From: Candidatus Heimdallarchaeota archaeon LC_3
GTDB lineage: Archaea; Asgardarchaeota; Heimdallarchaeia; Hodarchaeales; LC-3
Assembly: GCA_001940645.1 (NCBI GenBank)
Contig: MDVS01000100.1
Location: 1 to 9,680, forward strand
Length of the DNA stretch: 9,680 nt
Direction of reading: 5' to 3'
Position numbers and translations under genes: made by a program. Positions within the stretch are counted from its first letter, which is position 1, and each line of letters opens with the position of its first letter. The notes beneath the pieces were generated by a model. It was not told the DNA's origin and made no database searches. It saw only the letters and a list, made by a program, of their open reading frames with translations. Of the stretch, positions 1-6,246 are shown one piece after another.

Positions 1-1
1 T

Positions 2-232
2 GCAAAAAATGAAAATATCGATAAATCTACTGCAGTAAGAAAACTATTGGATATAGGATTGAAAGAAATAAGAAAGAAAAAAGCTATAGATATGGTACGT
101 AATAGAAGATGGACTGTTTGGAAGGCTGCTAGTCATTGTAGTGAGTCATTTCGCAGTTTTTTATCAATATTAAAGGAGAATAACATCCCATTTCCCATAA
201 CATTAGATGAGTTAAAAAATGAATTTGAATAA
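2..232 (+). CDS. UPF0175-like / ribbon-helix-helix antitoxin, 5' end outside window
   Basis: The frame is open to the left edge, so the gene begins before the window. A TTG at 47 is only an internal codon, because the upstream codons read as good protein (KSTAVRKLLDIGLKEIR). What is visible (about 76 residues) has two parts. The first resembles the second helix of a ribbon-helix-helix DNA-binding domain. The second resembles the UPF0175 antitoxin fold, with the pattern Ala-(x)n-Trp-Lys-Ala-Ala-Ser, then Phe-x-x-x-Leu-x-x-Asn-Asn-Ile-Pro and a final acidic Leu-Asp-Glu-Leu segment. It overlaps the following PIN toxin gene by 14 bases, the usual antitoxin-first arrangement of type II modules. 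Its inferred role is to bind and silence the PIN nuclease and to repress its own operon. The family call rests on pattern and context. Confidence 0.72.
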   Translation, partial: AKNENIDKSTAVRKLLDIGLKEIRKKKAIDMVRNRRWTVWKAASHCSESFRSFLSILKENNIPFPITLDELKNEFE

Positions 233-737
233 ACAGGCAGTATCAAATTCAAGCCCGTTGATTCTTCTCGCAAAAATAGGAAAACTTGACTATTTATTTA
301 ATTTGTTTGAAAATATTTTCATACCGCTTGAAGTATACAAGGAAACGGTTGTAAGAGGAATACACGATGGGTTTCAGGATGCAGTTATAATTGATGAGGC
401 AATAAAAATAAAATTGATAATTGTAAAAGAAACAAAAAAAATGTATAAAGAGGACGAATTGAAACAATTTTTGCATGAAGGGGAAATAAAAGCAATTTCA
501 TTAGCAAAAGAACTAAGTTCCAACACGATTTTACTTGATGATGAAGAAGCAAGAATCTATGCTAGAAATATTGGATTAAAGGTAAAAGGAACTATAGGAA
601 TAGTAATTGATAATGTGCTAAGTAAGAAAATAACAAAAAAAGAAGGAAAAGAAAGTTTAAAGAAATTAAATAGAATAATGTTTCTATCGGGAGAAATATA
701 TGAATACGCCTTAGAAAGGATCACAAAAATTGAATAA
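219..737 (+). CDS. PIN-domain toxin, DUF3368 family
   Basis: This is a 172-residue protein of the usual DUF3368 length. The N-terminus has the family signature Asn-Ser-Ser-Pro-Leu-Ile (residues 10-15), where Asn10 replaces the first PIN aspartate, as is normal in this family. A Leu-Phe-x-x-Ile-x-Ile-Pro-x-x-Val-Tyr-x-Glu segment follows (about 29-42). The acidic residues expected to bind metal are Glu89 in a Gly-Glu-x-x-Ala-Ile-x-Leu-Ala motif and Asp107/Asp108 in Leu-Leu-Asp-Asp-x-x-Ala-Arg. The Gly-Thr-Ile-Gly-Ile motif near 124 is also typical. Known relatives are PIN nucleases that cleave RNA and are paired with UPF0175 antitoxins. The gene overlaps the antitoxin gene by 14 bases and has only a weak ribosome-binding site of its own, so translational coupling is likely. 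All key residues are present and no truncation is seen. Confidence 0.85.
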   Translation: MNLNKQAVSNSSPLILLAKIGKLDYLFNLFENIFIPLEVYKETVVRGIHDGFQDAVIIDEAIKIKLIIVKETKKMYKEDELKQFLHEGEIKAISLAKELSSNTILLDDEEARIYARNIGLKVKGTIGIVIDNVLSKKITKKEGKESLKKLNRIMFLSGEIYEYALERITKIE

Positions 738-813
738 TAATAGAATATCCATATAGAAACTAAAAGACCTTCCTTCTCAATAGAGTAAGCTGAAATGTTT
801 CTTGTATCTGTTG

Positions 814-821
814 AAAAAAAA
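814..821 (-). terminator. Poly-T terminator of the saccharopine dehydrogenase-like gene
   Basis: On the minus strand a run of eight T lies about 10 bases beyond the stop codon of the gene at 831-1967. Archaeal RNA polymerase commonly terminates at such T tracts without a hairpin, so this is the likely end of that transcript. The plus-strand PIN gene converges here and shows only a mixed T/C-rich stretch (about 768-780) as a possible terminator. Confidence 0.5.
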
Positions 822-830
822 TAATTCGTT

Positions 831-1967
831 TTACAGGTCTTCTATGGTTTCTGTGATAGTAACATCTCTCTTTTTCAGTTCTTTCAGGAGTGTACTGTAA
901 CATATGCTATTTTCTCCTATATACTCCGGTGGAGATATCCCTTTCATTTTATAAACACCCTTAGCAACGAGACGGGTAACTATGGAACATGTATAACCAG
1001 TAGTACGGGCCATGGATGTTGTCTTTGATTTTCTGTCATAACGATCAAGCATATCATAACAGTATGTAACTTTTTTACCTTGTTTCTCTCCTTTAATGAT
1101 GATTTGCATTACAATGAGATCTTCTTCACCTTCCTCGAGTTTCCACTTCGGGAGCATTAATTTCGTGGTGAGATCTATAGGCTTGACTTTTACCCCCTTG
1201 ACTTCAATAATTTCATGAGAAAATAAATCTAGGTCCATTAGTAGTTTCATCTTTTCGATATGGCCAGGATAACGTAATGTTTTCTCTATCTTATCAGGAA
1301 TGTCAGGGAATGTCTTTGTCAATGTTCTTAATCCATCCAAATTGAATGCTTCAAGAGAACCAATTCCAGGGAAATTTAGTATTTCAGGATCAGATAATGC
1401 TGGTCGGATAACAAGATTACTTTTAACTACAAATCTCGCTGGCGTTGTATAATCATCGATCACGTCAATGGGTGAAAAAATAGACTTGTATTCAAGTGGT
1501 TCGTCACGAATTACTGGAAGACCTCCAACATAGCATGTGTAAGATTCTATTTTATCTAAGGAACTATGTAGATGGCCTAGTATGATACTACTAAAACCAG
1601 GAGCAACCCCACAATCCACTACTGCTGTAACATTATTGTCATTGGCGAGTTTATCTAGTTTAAAAGGGTCTTCAGGAAAAAATGAAACATCTACAACATT
1701 TTTACCTGACTCAATAATAGACTTTAGCGTTTCAAAACCCATTATACCCGGTAATGCCCCAACAATAATATCAAAGTTCATTACAGTGTTTTTCAATAAT
1801 TGCAAATCTGATAGATCAGCGTGTATTACCTTAATATGGTGTGCTTTCAGTTTATCTAAGGAAGTTTGGTTGACATCTGCAGCTGTTACGTCCATATCTT
1901 TATCCATTGCTAAATCAAGTGCGATGGCACTTCCAACAAGACCTGCTCCTAAAACAAGATACTTCAT
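831..1967 (-). CDS. Saccharopine dehydrogenase-family NAD(P)-dependent oxidoreductase
   Basis: This 378-residue protein begins with a clear Rossmann nucleotide-binding motif, Gly-Ala-Gly-Leu-Val-Gly at residues 7-12. An acidic residue (Asp31, in Ala-Ala-Asp-Val-Asn) is placed to hold the adenosine ribose of NAD. The middle has family signatures: Ala-Leu-Pro-Gly near 91-95, Gly-Lys-Asn-Val-Val-Asp-Val-Ser, and Cys-Gly-Val-Ala-Pro-Gly near 119-124. The layout and length match the saccharopine dehydrogenase / lysine 6-dehydrogenase superfamily, whose members oxidise or reduce secondary amines around the lysine and alpha-aminoadipate pathways. The substrate here cannot be deduced, because no lysine-pathway neighbour is present. 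The start is supported by GGAGA with a 7-base spacer. The gene is monocistronic, convergent with the toxin operon and divergent from the short gene at 2134. Confidence 0.85.
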   Translation of the reverse strand: MKYLVLGAGLVGSAIALDLAMDKDMDVTAADVNQTSLDKLKAHHIKVIHADLSDLQLLKNTVMNFDIIVGALPGIMGFETLKSIIESGKNVVDVSFFPEDPFKLDKLANDNNVTAVVDCGVAPGFSSIILGHLHSSLDKIESYTCYVGGLPVIRDEPLEYKSIFSPIDVIDDYTTPARFVVKSNLVIRPALSDPEILNFPGIGSLEAFNLDGLRTLTKTFPDIPDKIEKTLRYPGHIEKMKLLMDLDLFSHEIIEVKGVKVKPIDLTTKLMLPKWKLEEGEEDLIVMQIIIKGEKQGKKVTYCYDMLDRYDRKSKTTSMARTTGYTCSIVTRLVAKGVYKMKGISPPEYIGENSICYSTLLKELKKRDVTITETIEDL

Positions 1968-1974
1968 TAAAATT

Positions 1975-1979
1975 TCTCC
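1975..1979 (-). promoter_or_regulatory. Ribosome-binding site GGAGA for the oxidoreductase gene
   Basis: Read on the minus strand, GGAGA lies 7 bases before the ATG at 1967-1965 and fixes that start. AT-rich elements further upstream (about 1981-2000, ATATAT-type) could supply the TATA box, but the exact one cannot be chosen. Confidence 0.55.
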
Positions 1980-2001
1980 AATATATACTCATATATTTAG
2001 G

Positions 2002-2031
2002 TTAATAATAATTAATAATAATTAATAATAA
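2002..2031. repeat. Three perfect tandem copies of TTAATAATAA
   Basis: The 10-base unit TTAATAATAA is repeated three times without interruption, at 2002-2011, 2012-2021 and 2022-2031. It lies in the intergenic region between two divergent genes, just upstream of the minus-strand oxidoreductase. It may be a simple-sequence expansion or may contribute an AT-rich upstream promoter region. Confidence 0.8.
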
Positions 2032-2133
2032 CTTTTTTCGTCCTATTACTATAAATGAAATTACTTTCCATAAGAAAGAGATAAGAAATTCATTTTTTAT
2101 TGAATATGATGGGCGGAGACGGCGAAGAAATAA

Positions 2134-2361
2134 ATGGAGAGACAACGAAAAATTATCTTATTGATTTTTTATGCCTTGACAGAAGAAGAAAGAGAAGATC
2201 CCGATCCATTAGCACTTTTTAATAGAGAAAAAATAAAGGAAATATCTAATAAGACAAATCTGGAAGAAAAAGAAATCGAGGTATTTAGAGATATTTATAT
2301 TAAAAATACGATTGACTTGGTAAAGATTATGAAGCTATTAGGACCCAAAAACAAATGTTAA
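2134..2361 (+). CDS. Small charged protein with SRP54 M-domain-like pattern, function unknown
   Basis: This is a 75-residue frame starting with ATG directly after an in-frame TAA. The protein is rich in Lys and Glu and predicted helical. It reads Ala-Leu-Thr-Glu-Glu-Glu-Arg-Glu-Asp-Pro, then an Arg-x-Lys-Ile-x-x-Ile segment, then helices ending Leu-Val-Lys-Ile-Met-Lys-Leu-Leu-Gly. This order (Thr-Glu-Glu-Glu-Arg-x-x-Pro, a basic helix, then Lys-x-Met-Lys-x-Leu-Gly) resembles the end of the SRP54 methionine-rich RNA-binding domain, but the match is loose and the Gly-Ser-Gly of SRP54 is missing. No convincing ribosome-binding site sits at normal distance: GGCGGAG at 2112-2118 is 15 bases away. 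A competing frame from ATG 2106 or 2109 gives only about 38 residues. The 2109-2127 stretch is unusually GC-rich for its surroundings. Confidence 0.5.
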   Translation: MERQRKIILLIFYALTEEEREDPDPLALFNREKIKEISNKTNLEEKEIEVFRDIYIKNTIDLVKIMKLLGPKNKC

Positions 2362-2386
2362 TTTTATTACTGAAACTAACTACTAA

Positions 2387-2572
2387 ATTCTATTTCGTTT
2401 ATCGTTTTTAAATTTAGCAAATGAAACTAAAATTCATTTGAAAATCGTTGGAGTATGTCTTAATACCAGAGAAGCAGTTTGGTTTGATCACAAAGGTCCA
2501 TGGAAGAAAATAACAATGTATTCTAATTTTTTTAACATTAATATACCCAAAAATGTTGATATTTTAATTTGA
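2387..2572 (+). pseudogene. Short open frame, possible 5' part of a broken gene
   Basis: This frame is open from just after a TAA at 2384 to a TGA at 2570-2572. It lacks a good ATG start; TTG at 2438 is the likeliest start codon, and an internal ATG follows. The protein-like part contains Lys-Ile-Val-Gly-Val-Cys-Leu-Asn, then Ala-Val-Trp-Phe-Asp-His-Lys-Gly-Pro-Trp, then a Phe/Asn/Ile-rich stretch. I do not recognise a family. The next frame begins at TTG 2569, overlapping this stop as TTGA. Restoring one base there would give a single continuous protein of about 100 residues running into the sagB start. It could be a decayed gene or two coupled micro-genes. Confidence 0.3.
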
Positions 2573-2742
2573 GAAAAAAAATTATCGGTACATTTAGTAA
2601 GATTATGAAAAGGGAGAAAGAAGTCTTAGGAGTTAATGAAATTAGTCACTTCCCTGACTTTAGTAAAAAGCAATTTTATTTAACGAAAGAAAATAACATG
2701 AATTCTTTCCTTTTGGTGTTTGTTAAATGGATTTTTCTATAA
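2569..2742 (+). pseudogene. Short open frame overlapping the sagB start, possible 3' part of a broken gene
   Basis: This frame opens with TTG overlapping the previous TGA and ends at TAA 2740-2742, 16 bases inside the nitroreductase gene. It reads Arg-Lys-Lys-Ile-Ile-Gly-Thr-Phe-Ser-Lys-Ile-Met, then Glu-Val-Leu-Gly-Val-Asn-Glu-Ile-Ser-His-Phe-Pro-Asp-Phe, and looks protein-like rather than random. ATG at 2605 is an alternative internal start. No family is recognised. Because it overlaps the start of the next gene, it may be a leader of the nitroreductase operon or the tail of a decayed gene. Confidence 0.3.
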
Positions 2743-4331
2743 AATTTCATGAAAAAACAAAGCATTCTGCAGAAAGTGTATATGGATCAACATGGTCTCT
2801 TGATTGGGATAATCGTCCATTCCCTTTTAAAGTATATCCAGACCTTGTTCCTATTACTCTTTCTGAAGATTATAAAATCCAAGAAAAAAGTGCTTTAGAT
2901 GCAATTAGTACTAACCCAGAGAAATCTGATAAAATTCGATTTAATAAACAATTATTAACAACTTTTCTATTCTTTACTGGAGGAATATCAAGAGTTATTA
3001 AACATCCAGAACATTCATTCTATATGAGAACAGCATCAGCGACAGGAGCTTTGTATCCAATTGAACTCTATGTTATTACTCAAAATTTTTCTGATTTAGA
3101 AAATGGGGTTTATCATTTTAGTGTCGGTGATTTCACATTAAATCAAATACGTAAAGGAAATTATTTTAAACACCTCTCTAATAATTGTTCAGAATCTGAA
3201 ATCGATGTAAGAAGTCCTTTAACTTTGTTGTATTCTTCTTATGCCATTCGAAACTCTTGGAAGTATAGAACTAGATCTTATCGTCATTGGTTTTGGGATG
3301 GTGGTGTAATGATGGCAAACACAATTGCAATCGCCTCTGCGTTCAATTTACAATCTAAAATAATTACCTCATTTAATGATCAAGCCTTAAACAAATTATG
3401 CGGATTAACTGATAAACAAGAGGCTATTATTGCTTTAATATCTTTCAATCAAGACGATATTGCAGATTTAAGAACTGATAAAAAAAACAATTTTATTACT
3501 AATGTTCCAAATATCAAATTGGATTCATTAAAACTTGCAAAAAAAGCATATAATTTTGAATCTATTTGGGATATTCATCAAAAAACGTCTTTTCTTGGTA
3601 GAGAAGATTTACAAAAATGGAATGATGATGTTAATAGTTGTATTAATTTTATAAAAATTAAAAAACCAAATAAAATCATCAAGTCATTTTCCCAAATAGA
3701 TGTTTTAGACCTAGAAAAAACTATATTACAACGAGGATCTACTAATCGATTTAAGCAAGAACCTATCCCAAAAGAATCTTTTTTGTTGATTTTAAAATCA
3801 GCAAATTCAGGTATTCCCTCAGATTTTTTACCAAATAACGAATCTACTTTTCTAGATTGCTATATTAATGTTCATGACGTGATGGACGTAGACTCTGGAT
3901 CATACCATTATGATATAGCTAACAATACCTTATCATTATTAAAACCCGGTAATTTTAGAAATGAAACTTCACAACTTTGTTTAGGACAGCAATTATTTGG
4001 TTCAACAAACGCAATAATATTTCTGTTAACAAACTTAGAAAAAATTGTTCATCATTTTGGTGATAGAGCTTATCGTGTAGCTCAATTAGAAGGGGGAATC
4101 GTTTCAGGTAAACTTTATTTGTCAAGTTATGCCTTGAAATTTGGAGCAAGGGGAACTACATTCTTTGACGATGAAGTAACTAAGTTTTTCTCACCTCATG
4201 CTAATAAAAAAAGTGTTATGACGGCTGTTGGAATAGGTATTCCAGATTATAAGACAAAAGCTGGAAAAAAACTTAAACCAGTTTATACTAGAGAAAAAAT
4301 AACTCAAGAGTTAATTAATCATTTAACATGA
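2727..4331 (+). CDS. SagB/ThcOx-type dehydrogenase with two nitroreductase domains
   Basis: This 534-residue protein is a tandem of two FMN-dependent nitroreductase domains. The N-terminal region (about 5-42) has the characteristic opening Tyr/Phe-His-Glu-x-Thr-Lys-His-Ser and Leu-Asp-Trp-Asp-Asn-x-Pro-x-Pro-Phe-Lys-Val-Tyr-Pro. Domain 1 has Arg-Thr-Ala-Ser-Ala-Thr-Gly-Ala-Leu-Tyr-Pro (101-111) and Tyr-Arg-His-Trp-Phe-Trp-Asp (185-191). Domain 2 begins near 332 with Gln-Arg-Gly-Ser-Thr-Asn-Arg-Phe and has Arg-Ala-Tyr-Arg-Val-Ala-Gln-Leu-Glu-Gly-Gly (447-457) and Phe-Phe-Asp-Asp-Glu-Val (479-484). Studied members oxidise azolines in peptides to azoles, but this long two-domain type is widespread without known substrate. 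No YcaO cyclodehydratase or precursor peptide is visible here. GGTG at 2715-2718 lies 8 bases before ATG 2727. The gene is complete. Confidence 0.88.
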   Translation: MDFSIKFHEKTKHSAESVYGSTWSLDWDNRPFPFKVYPDLVPITLSEDYKIQEKSALDAISTNPEKSDKIRFNKQLLTTFLFFTGGISRVIKHPEHSFYMRTASATGALYPIELYVITQNFSDLENGVYHFSVGDFTLNQIRKGNYFKHLSNNCSESEIDVRSPLTLLYSSYAIRNSWKYRTRSYRHWFWDGGVMMANTIAIASAFNLQSKIITSFNDQALNKLCGLTDKQEAIIALISFNQDDIADLRTDKKNNFITNVPNIKLDSLKLAKKAYNFESIWDIHQKTSFLGREDLQKWNDDVNSCINFIKIKKPNKIIKSFSQIDVLDLEKTILQRGSTNRFKQEPIPKESFLLILKSANSGIPSDFLPNNESTFLDCYINVHDVMDVDSGSYHYDIANNTLSLLKPGNFRNETSQLCLGQQLFGSTNAIIFLLTNLEKIVHHFGDRAYRVAQLEGGIVSGKLYLSSYALKFGARGTTFFDDEVTKFFSPHANKKSVMTAVGIGIPDYKTKAGKKLKPVYTREKITQELINHLT

Positions 4332-4372
4332 TGTAGTTTTCATTTAAAAAAGATAAGCAGAAATTGAGTAAA

Positions 4373-4378
4373 TTTTTT
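4373..4378 (+). terminator. Poly-T tract after the SagB-type gene
   Basis: Six T in a row about 40 bases beyond the nitroreductase stop codon form the first plausible archaeal terminator. A second tract of seven T at 4480-4486 would catch read-through. Confidence 0.4.
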
Positions 4379-4479
4379 AACAAATTTGTAAAATAATAAT
4401 TGATAAAATTAAGAGAAAATTAACAATTCCAACTTAATTTCTCTAAAAAAATTGAAATATTAATTAAATATAATTTCCA

Positions 4480-4486
4480 TTTTTTT
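4480..4486 (+). terminator. Second poly-T tract after the SagB-type gene
   Basis: Seven T in a row lie between the nitroreductase gene and the sulfurtransferase operon and mark a likely transcript boundary. Confidence 0.35.
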
Positions 4487-4614
4487 CTGATAAAATTACT
4501 TTTCTGTCAATTTGTAATGGACGGGGATTTACTATACTCAATATTGTGTTTCTCAAAATGTTTAATTGAATGAAAATTAATGTTTTAATAATTATACTTA
4601 ACAATAGTTAATTC

Positions 4615-4620
4615 GGTGAA
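4615..4620 (+). promoter_or_regulatory. GGTGAA ribosome-binding site that questions the GTG start
   Basis: GGTGAA matches the 3' half of the archaeal anti-Shine-Dalgarno complement. The GTG start candidate at 4616 lies inside it, so the true start is probably TTG 4628, seven bases downstream. That shortens the sulfurtransferase by four residues. Confidence 0.5.
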
Positions 4621-5488
4621 ATTTCCTTTGACTGAAAAAAAAATAAAAAATTATGAAATATTTGATGTTTTAGTAACTACTGATTGGATTGCTTCTAATA
4701 TTGATAATCAGGATATCCGTATTGTAGAATCTAATGAAGATACTTTACTTTATCCGTCGGGACATATTCTTAATGCTGTTGAAGTTGATTGGATTCGCGA
4801 TTTGAATCATCCTATTAAACGTGATTATTTAGATCGTGAAGAATTTAATGATCTTGCTTCACGTATTGGTCTGACTAAAGACACAACAGTTGTATTTTAT
4901 GGTGATAAAAGTAATTGGTGGGCATGCTATGCTTTTTGGGTTTTTAATTTATTTGGACATACAAAAACTAAAATTATGGATGGTGGCCGACTTAAATGGG
5001 AAAAAGAAGGTCGAGAATTTACCCGTGACACTCCAAAAATTGTTTCAACTGATTACAATGCTCCTGAACGTGATGACACGAAAATTAGGTCTTTCCGTGA
5101 TGAAGTGTTGGAACACATTAACGAAAAATTACCTCTTATTGATGTACGAAGCGTCGATGAATTCACAGGCAAACGTTTACATATGGAGGGGTATCCAAAT
5201 GAAGGGGCCTTAAGAGGTGGGCATATACCCGCTGCAAAGAATGTTCCTTGGGCAAGAGCAGTAAATGAAAATGGTTCATTTAAATCTCGAGATCAGCTTG
5301 AGGCTATTTATTTAGATGAAGTAAATTTATCTCCAAAAAACGATGTAATAGTTTATTGCAGGATTGGAGAGCGTTCTGCGCATACCTGGTTTGTCTTAAC
5401 TTATCTTTTAGGCTTCAAAAATGTTAGAAATTATGATGGAAGCTGGACGGAATGGGGAAATTTAGTTGGAGTTCCAATTGAAAAATAG
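4616..5488 (+). CDS. sseA: Thiosulfate/3-mercaptopyruvate sulfurtransferase, two rhodanese domains
   Basis: This 290-residue protein has the usual two-domain rhodanese length. The N-terminal domain (about 20-140) is the non-catalytic repeat, with Val-Val-Phe-Tyr-Gly-Asp-Lys at the position of a dead active-site loop and Met-Asp-Gly-Gly-x-x-Lys-Trp. The C-terminal domain carries Leu-Ile-Asp-Val-Arg-Ser near 175 and the active loop Cys-Arg-Ile-Gly-Glu-Arg-Ser, with catalytic Cys248, followed by Tyr-Asp-Gly-Ser-Trp-Thr-Glu-Trp-Gly. The Cys-Arg-x-Gly-Glu-Arg loop is typical of thiosulfate-type enzymes, which form a persulfide on the cysteine and pass the sulfur to a thiol acceptor. The protein is presumably cytoplasmic. 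Its stop is followed with no gap by the start of the SufE-like gene, so the two are surely co-transcribed and SufE is the obvious sulfur acceptor. The outer start is GTG 4616; TTG 4628 is more likely (see the ribosome-binding site entry). Confidence 0.9.
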   Translation: MKFPLTEKKIKNYEIFDVLVTTDWIASNIDNQDIRIVESNEDTLLYPSGHILNAVEVDWIRDLNHPIKRDYLDREEFNDLASRIGLTKDTTVVFYGDKSNWWACYAFWVFNLFGHTKTKIMDGGRLKWEKEGREFTRDTPKIVSTDYNAPERDDTKIRSFRDEVLEHINEKLPLIDVRSVDEFTGKRLHMEGYPNEGALRGGHIPAAKNVPWARAVNENGSFKSRDQLEAIYLDEVNLSPKNDVIVYCRIGERSAHTWFVLTYLLGFKNVRNYDGSWTEWGNLVGVPIEK

Positions 5489-5493
5489 GTGAT
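5488..5493 (+). promoter_or_regulatory. GGTGAT ribosome-binding site for sufE
   Basis: GGTGAT overlaps the rhodanese stop codon and includes the GTG candidate start of sufE. A ribosome bound here would be placed to start a few bases downstream, and the nearest in-frame codon at suitable distance is ATA 5498. The same GGTGAT-4 bases-ATA spacing occurs before the ferredoxin frame at 9150. Confidence 0.4.
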
Positions 5494-5953
5494 AAAGATA
5501 AGTGTCCTCTCAAAACTAACTGACTTATTAAGCATGTTCGAATCAATAACTGAACGTAACGAACGTTCAGAGATGCTATTATATTATGCTGACCAATTCA
5601 AAGAAGTTCCTGAATCTATCGCAACGAAACCATTTTCAGAGAATCACAAAGTACCGTTTTGTGAATCTCAAGCTTACGTTTGGACAGAAAATCCTAAGAA
5701 TGATATTTTAACTTTTTATTTTGCAATAGAAAACCCTCAAGGTATATCAGCAAAAGTAATTGCAAGTATTCTAAATAAAACAGTATCAGGACTAACAGCT
5801 AAAGAAATTATTAATATTTCTCCAGATATGGTTTATTCTTTATTTGGACACGATTTAGGAATGGTTCGTGCTGAGGGACTTCGTGGAATAGTTAAGATGG
5901 TAAAAGCTATGACCCAACAATTCATTAACAAAACATCTCAAAATGCAAAATAA
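5489..5953 (+). CDS. sufE: SufE-like sulfur acceptor protein
   Basis: This 154-residue protein is slightly longer than bacterial SufE. It has the SufE order: an N-terminal helical region with Arg-x-Glu-x-Leu-Leu-Tyr-Tyr-Ala, then Lys-Val-Pro-Phe-Cys-Glu-Ser-Gln-Ala-Tyr-Val-Trp. Cys58 stands where SufE carries its persulfide cysteine. Near the C-terminus come Gly-Leu-Thr-Ala-Lys-Glu-Ile and the Gly-Met-Val-Arg-Ala-Glu-Gly-Leu-Arg-Gly-Ile-Val-Lys-Met-Val motif. In known systems SufE takes sulfur from the cysteine desulfurase SufS and delivers it to SufB of the SufBCD scaffold. Here the partner encoded directly upstream is a rhodanese, and no SufS is in the window, so a rhodanese-to-SufE relay is inferred. 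SufE is not a standard archaeal gene, so transfer from bacteria is possible. The start is GTG 5489 or, by ribosome-binding spacing, ATA 5498. Confidence 0.87.
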   Translation: MIKISVLSKLTDLLSMFESITERNERSEMLLYYADQFKEVPESIATKPFSENHKVPFCESQAYVWTENPKNDILTFYFAIENPQGISAKVIASILNKTVSGLTAKEIINISPDMVYSLFGHDLGMVRAEGLRGIVKMVKAMTQQFINKTSQNAK

Positions 5954-5989
5954 AATGGATTGACTCTCCTAAGAAAAAAAATTAAAAAG

Positions 5990-6022
5990 ACTAAAGATGT
6001 CTTAGTGTCAGAATTTACTAAG
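5990..6022 (+). other. Two mutually exclusive hairpins downstream of sufE
   Basis: ACTAA at 5990-5994 can pair with TTAGT at 6002-6006, extended by one G-C pair past a single bulged A. CTTAGT at 6001-6006 can instead pair with ACTAAG at 6017-6022 across a 10-base loop. The shared CTTAGT can take part in only one of them at a time. This may be an mRNA 3'-end structure, or chance in AT-rich DNA. Confidence 0.3.
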
Positions 6023-6106
6023 CGCTAAGAACTAAAGGATCGAAATGCAACTTAATTTGGAATTGTTAATAAATTTAGAGCCTTGATATTATTATCCAAT
6101 TTAAGC

Positions 6107-6113
6107 TTTTTTT
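6107..6113 (+). terminator. Poly-T terminator of the rhodanese-sufE unit
   Basis: Seven T in a row about 150 bases beyond the sufE stop, and just before the TATA-like box at 6152, mark the probable end of the rhodanese-sufE transcript. Confidence 0.45.
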
Positions 6114-6151
6114 GTCTTCATGTCCAATAGAATTGAATGAAACCGTAGATT

Positions 6152-6159
6152 TTTATAAA
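6152..6159 (+). promoter_or_regulatory. TATA box TTTATAAA of the winged-helix gene
   Basis: TTTATAAA is a near-ideal archaeal TATA box. Transcription would begin about 25 bases downstream, near 6183, leaving a leader of about 60 bases that includes AGGAG (6226-6230) before the ATG at 6247. Confidence 0.5.
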
Positions 6160-6246
6160 CCTAATCGTGCATAAAAAGCAATTCTATTTATTAATCTATT
6201 ATAATATTCTCATCAGTGAAACAAAAGGAGAAAACGACTAGTTTTT

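Larger units (their letters stand above)
4332..4615. other. Intergenic region with two poly-T tracts, no gene seen
   Basis: No convincing open frame or structured RNA is visible on either strand. The region holds a T6 tract (4373-4378) and a T7 tract (4480-4486), then an AT-rich stretch (about 4583-4605) that should contain the promoter of the rhodanese-sufE unit. No single TATA box stands out there. Confidence 0.5.

Noticed and set aside
294..476. Minus-strand 60-residue frame inside the PIN toxin gene
   Set aside because: Antisense shadow of a gene with all family motifs; composition is Phe/Tyr-rich noise.
1582..2025. 147-residue plus-strand open frame
   Set aside because: It lies antisense to the well-supported saccharopine dehydrogenase-family gene and its translation is low-complexity Ser/Thr/Ile, a shadow.
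2002..2031. CRISPR or iteron array at the TTAATAATAA repeats
   Set aside because: Units are 10 bases, contiguous and without spacers, only three copies, with no Cas or replication gene nearby.
2570..2572. TGA 2570 as selenocysteine or reassigned tryptophan codon
   Set aside because: The frame after the TGA soon meets another TGA (2606-2608); only a -1 shift gives a long continuation, so recoding of TGA does not explain it.
3955..4149. Minus-strand 64-residue frame inside the SagB-type gene
   Set aside because: Antisense to conserved nitroreductase motifs; no ribosome-binding site or family resemblance.
4890..5213. 107-residue frame inside the rhodanese gene
   Set aside because: Out-of-frame shadow; the rhodanese reading frame has catalytic motifs throughout this stretch.
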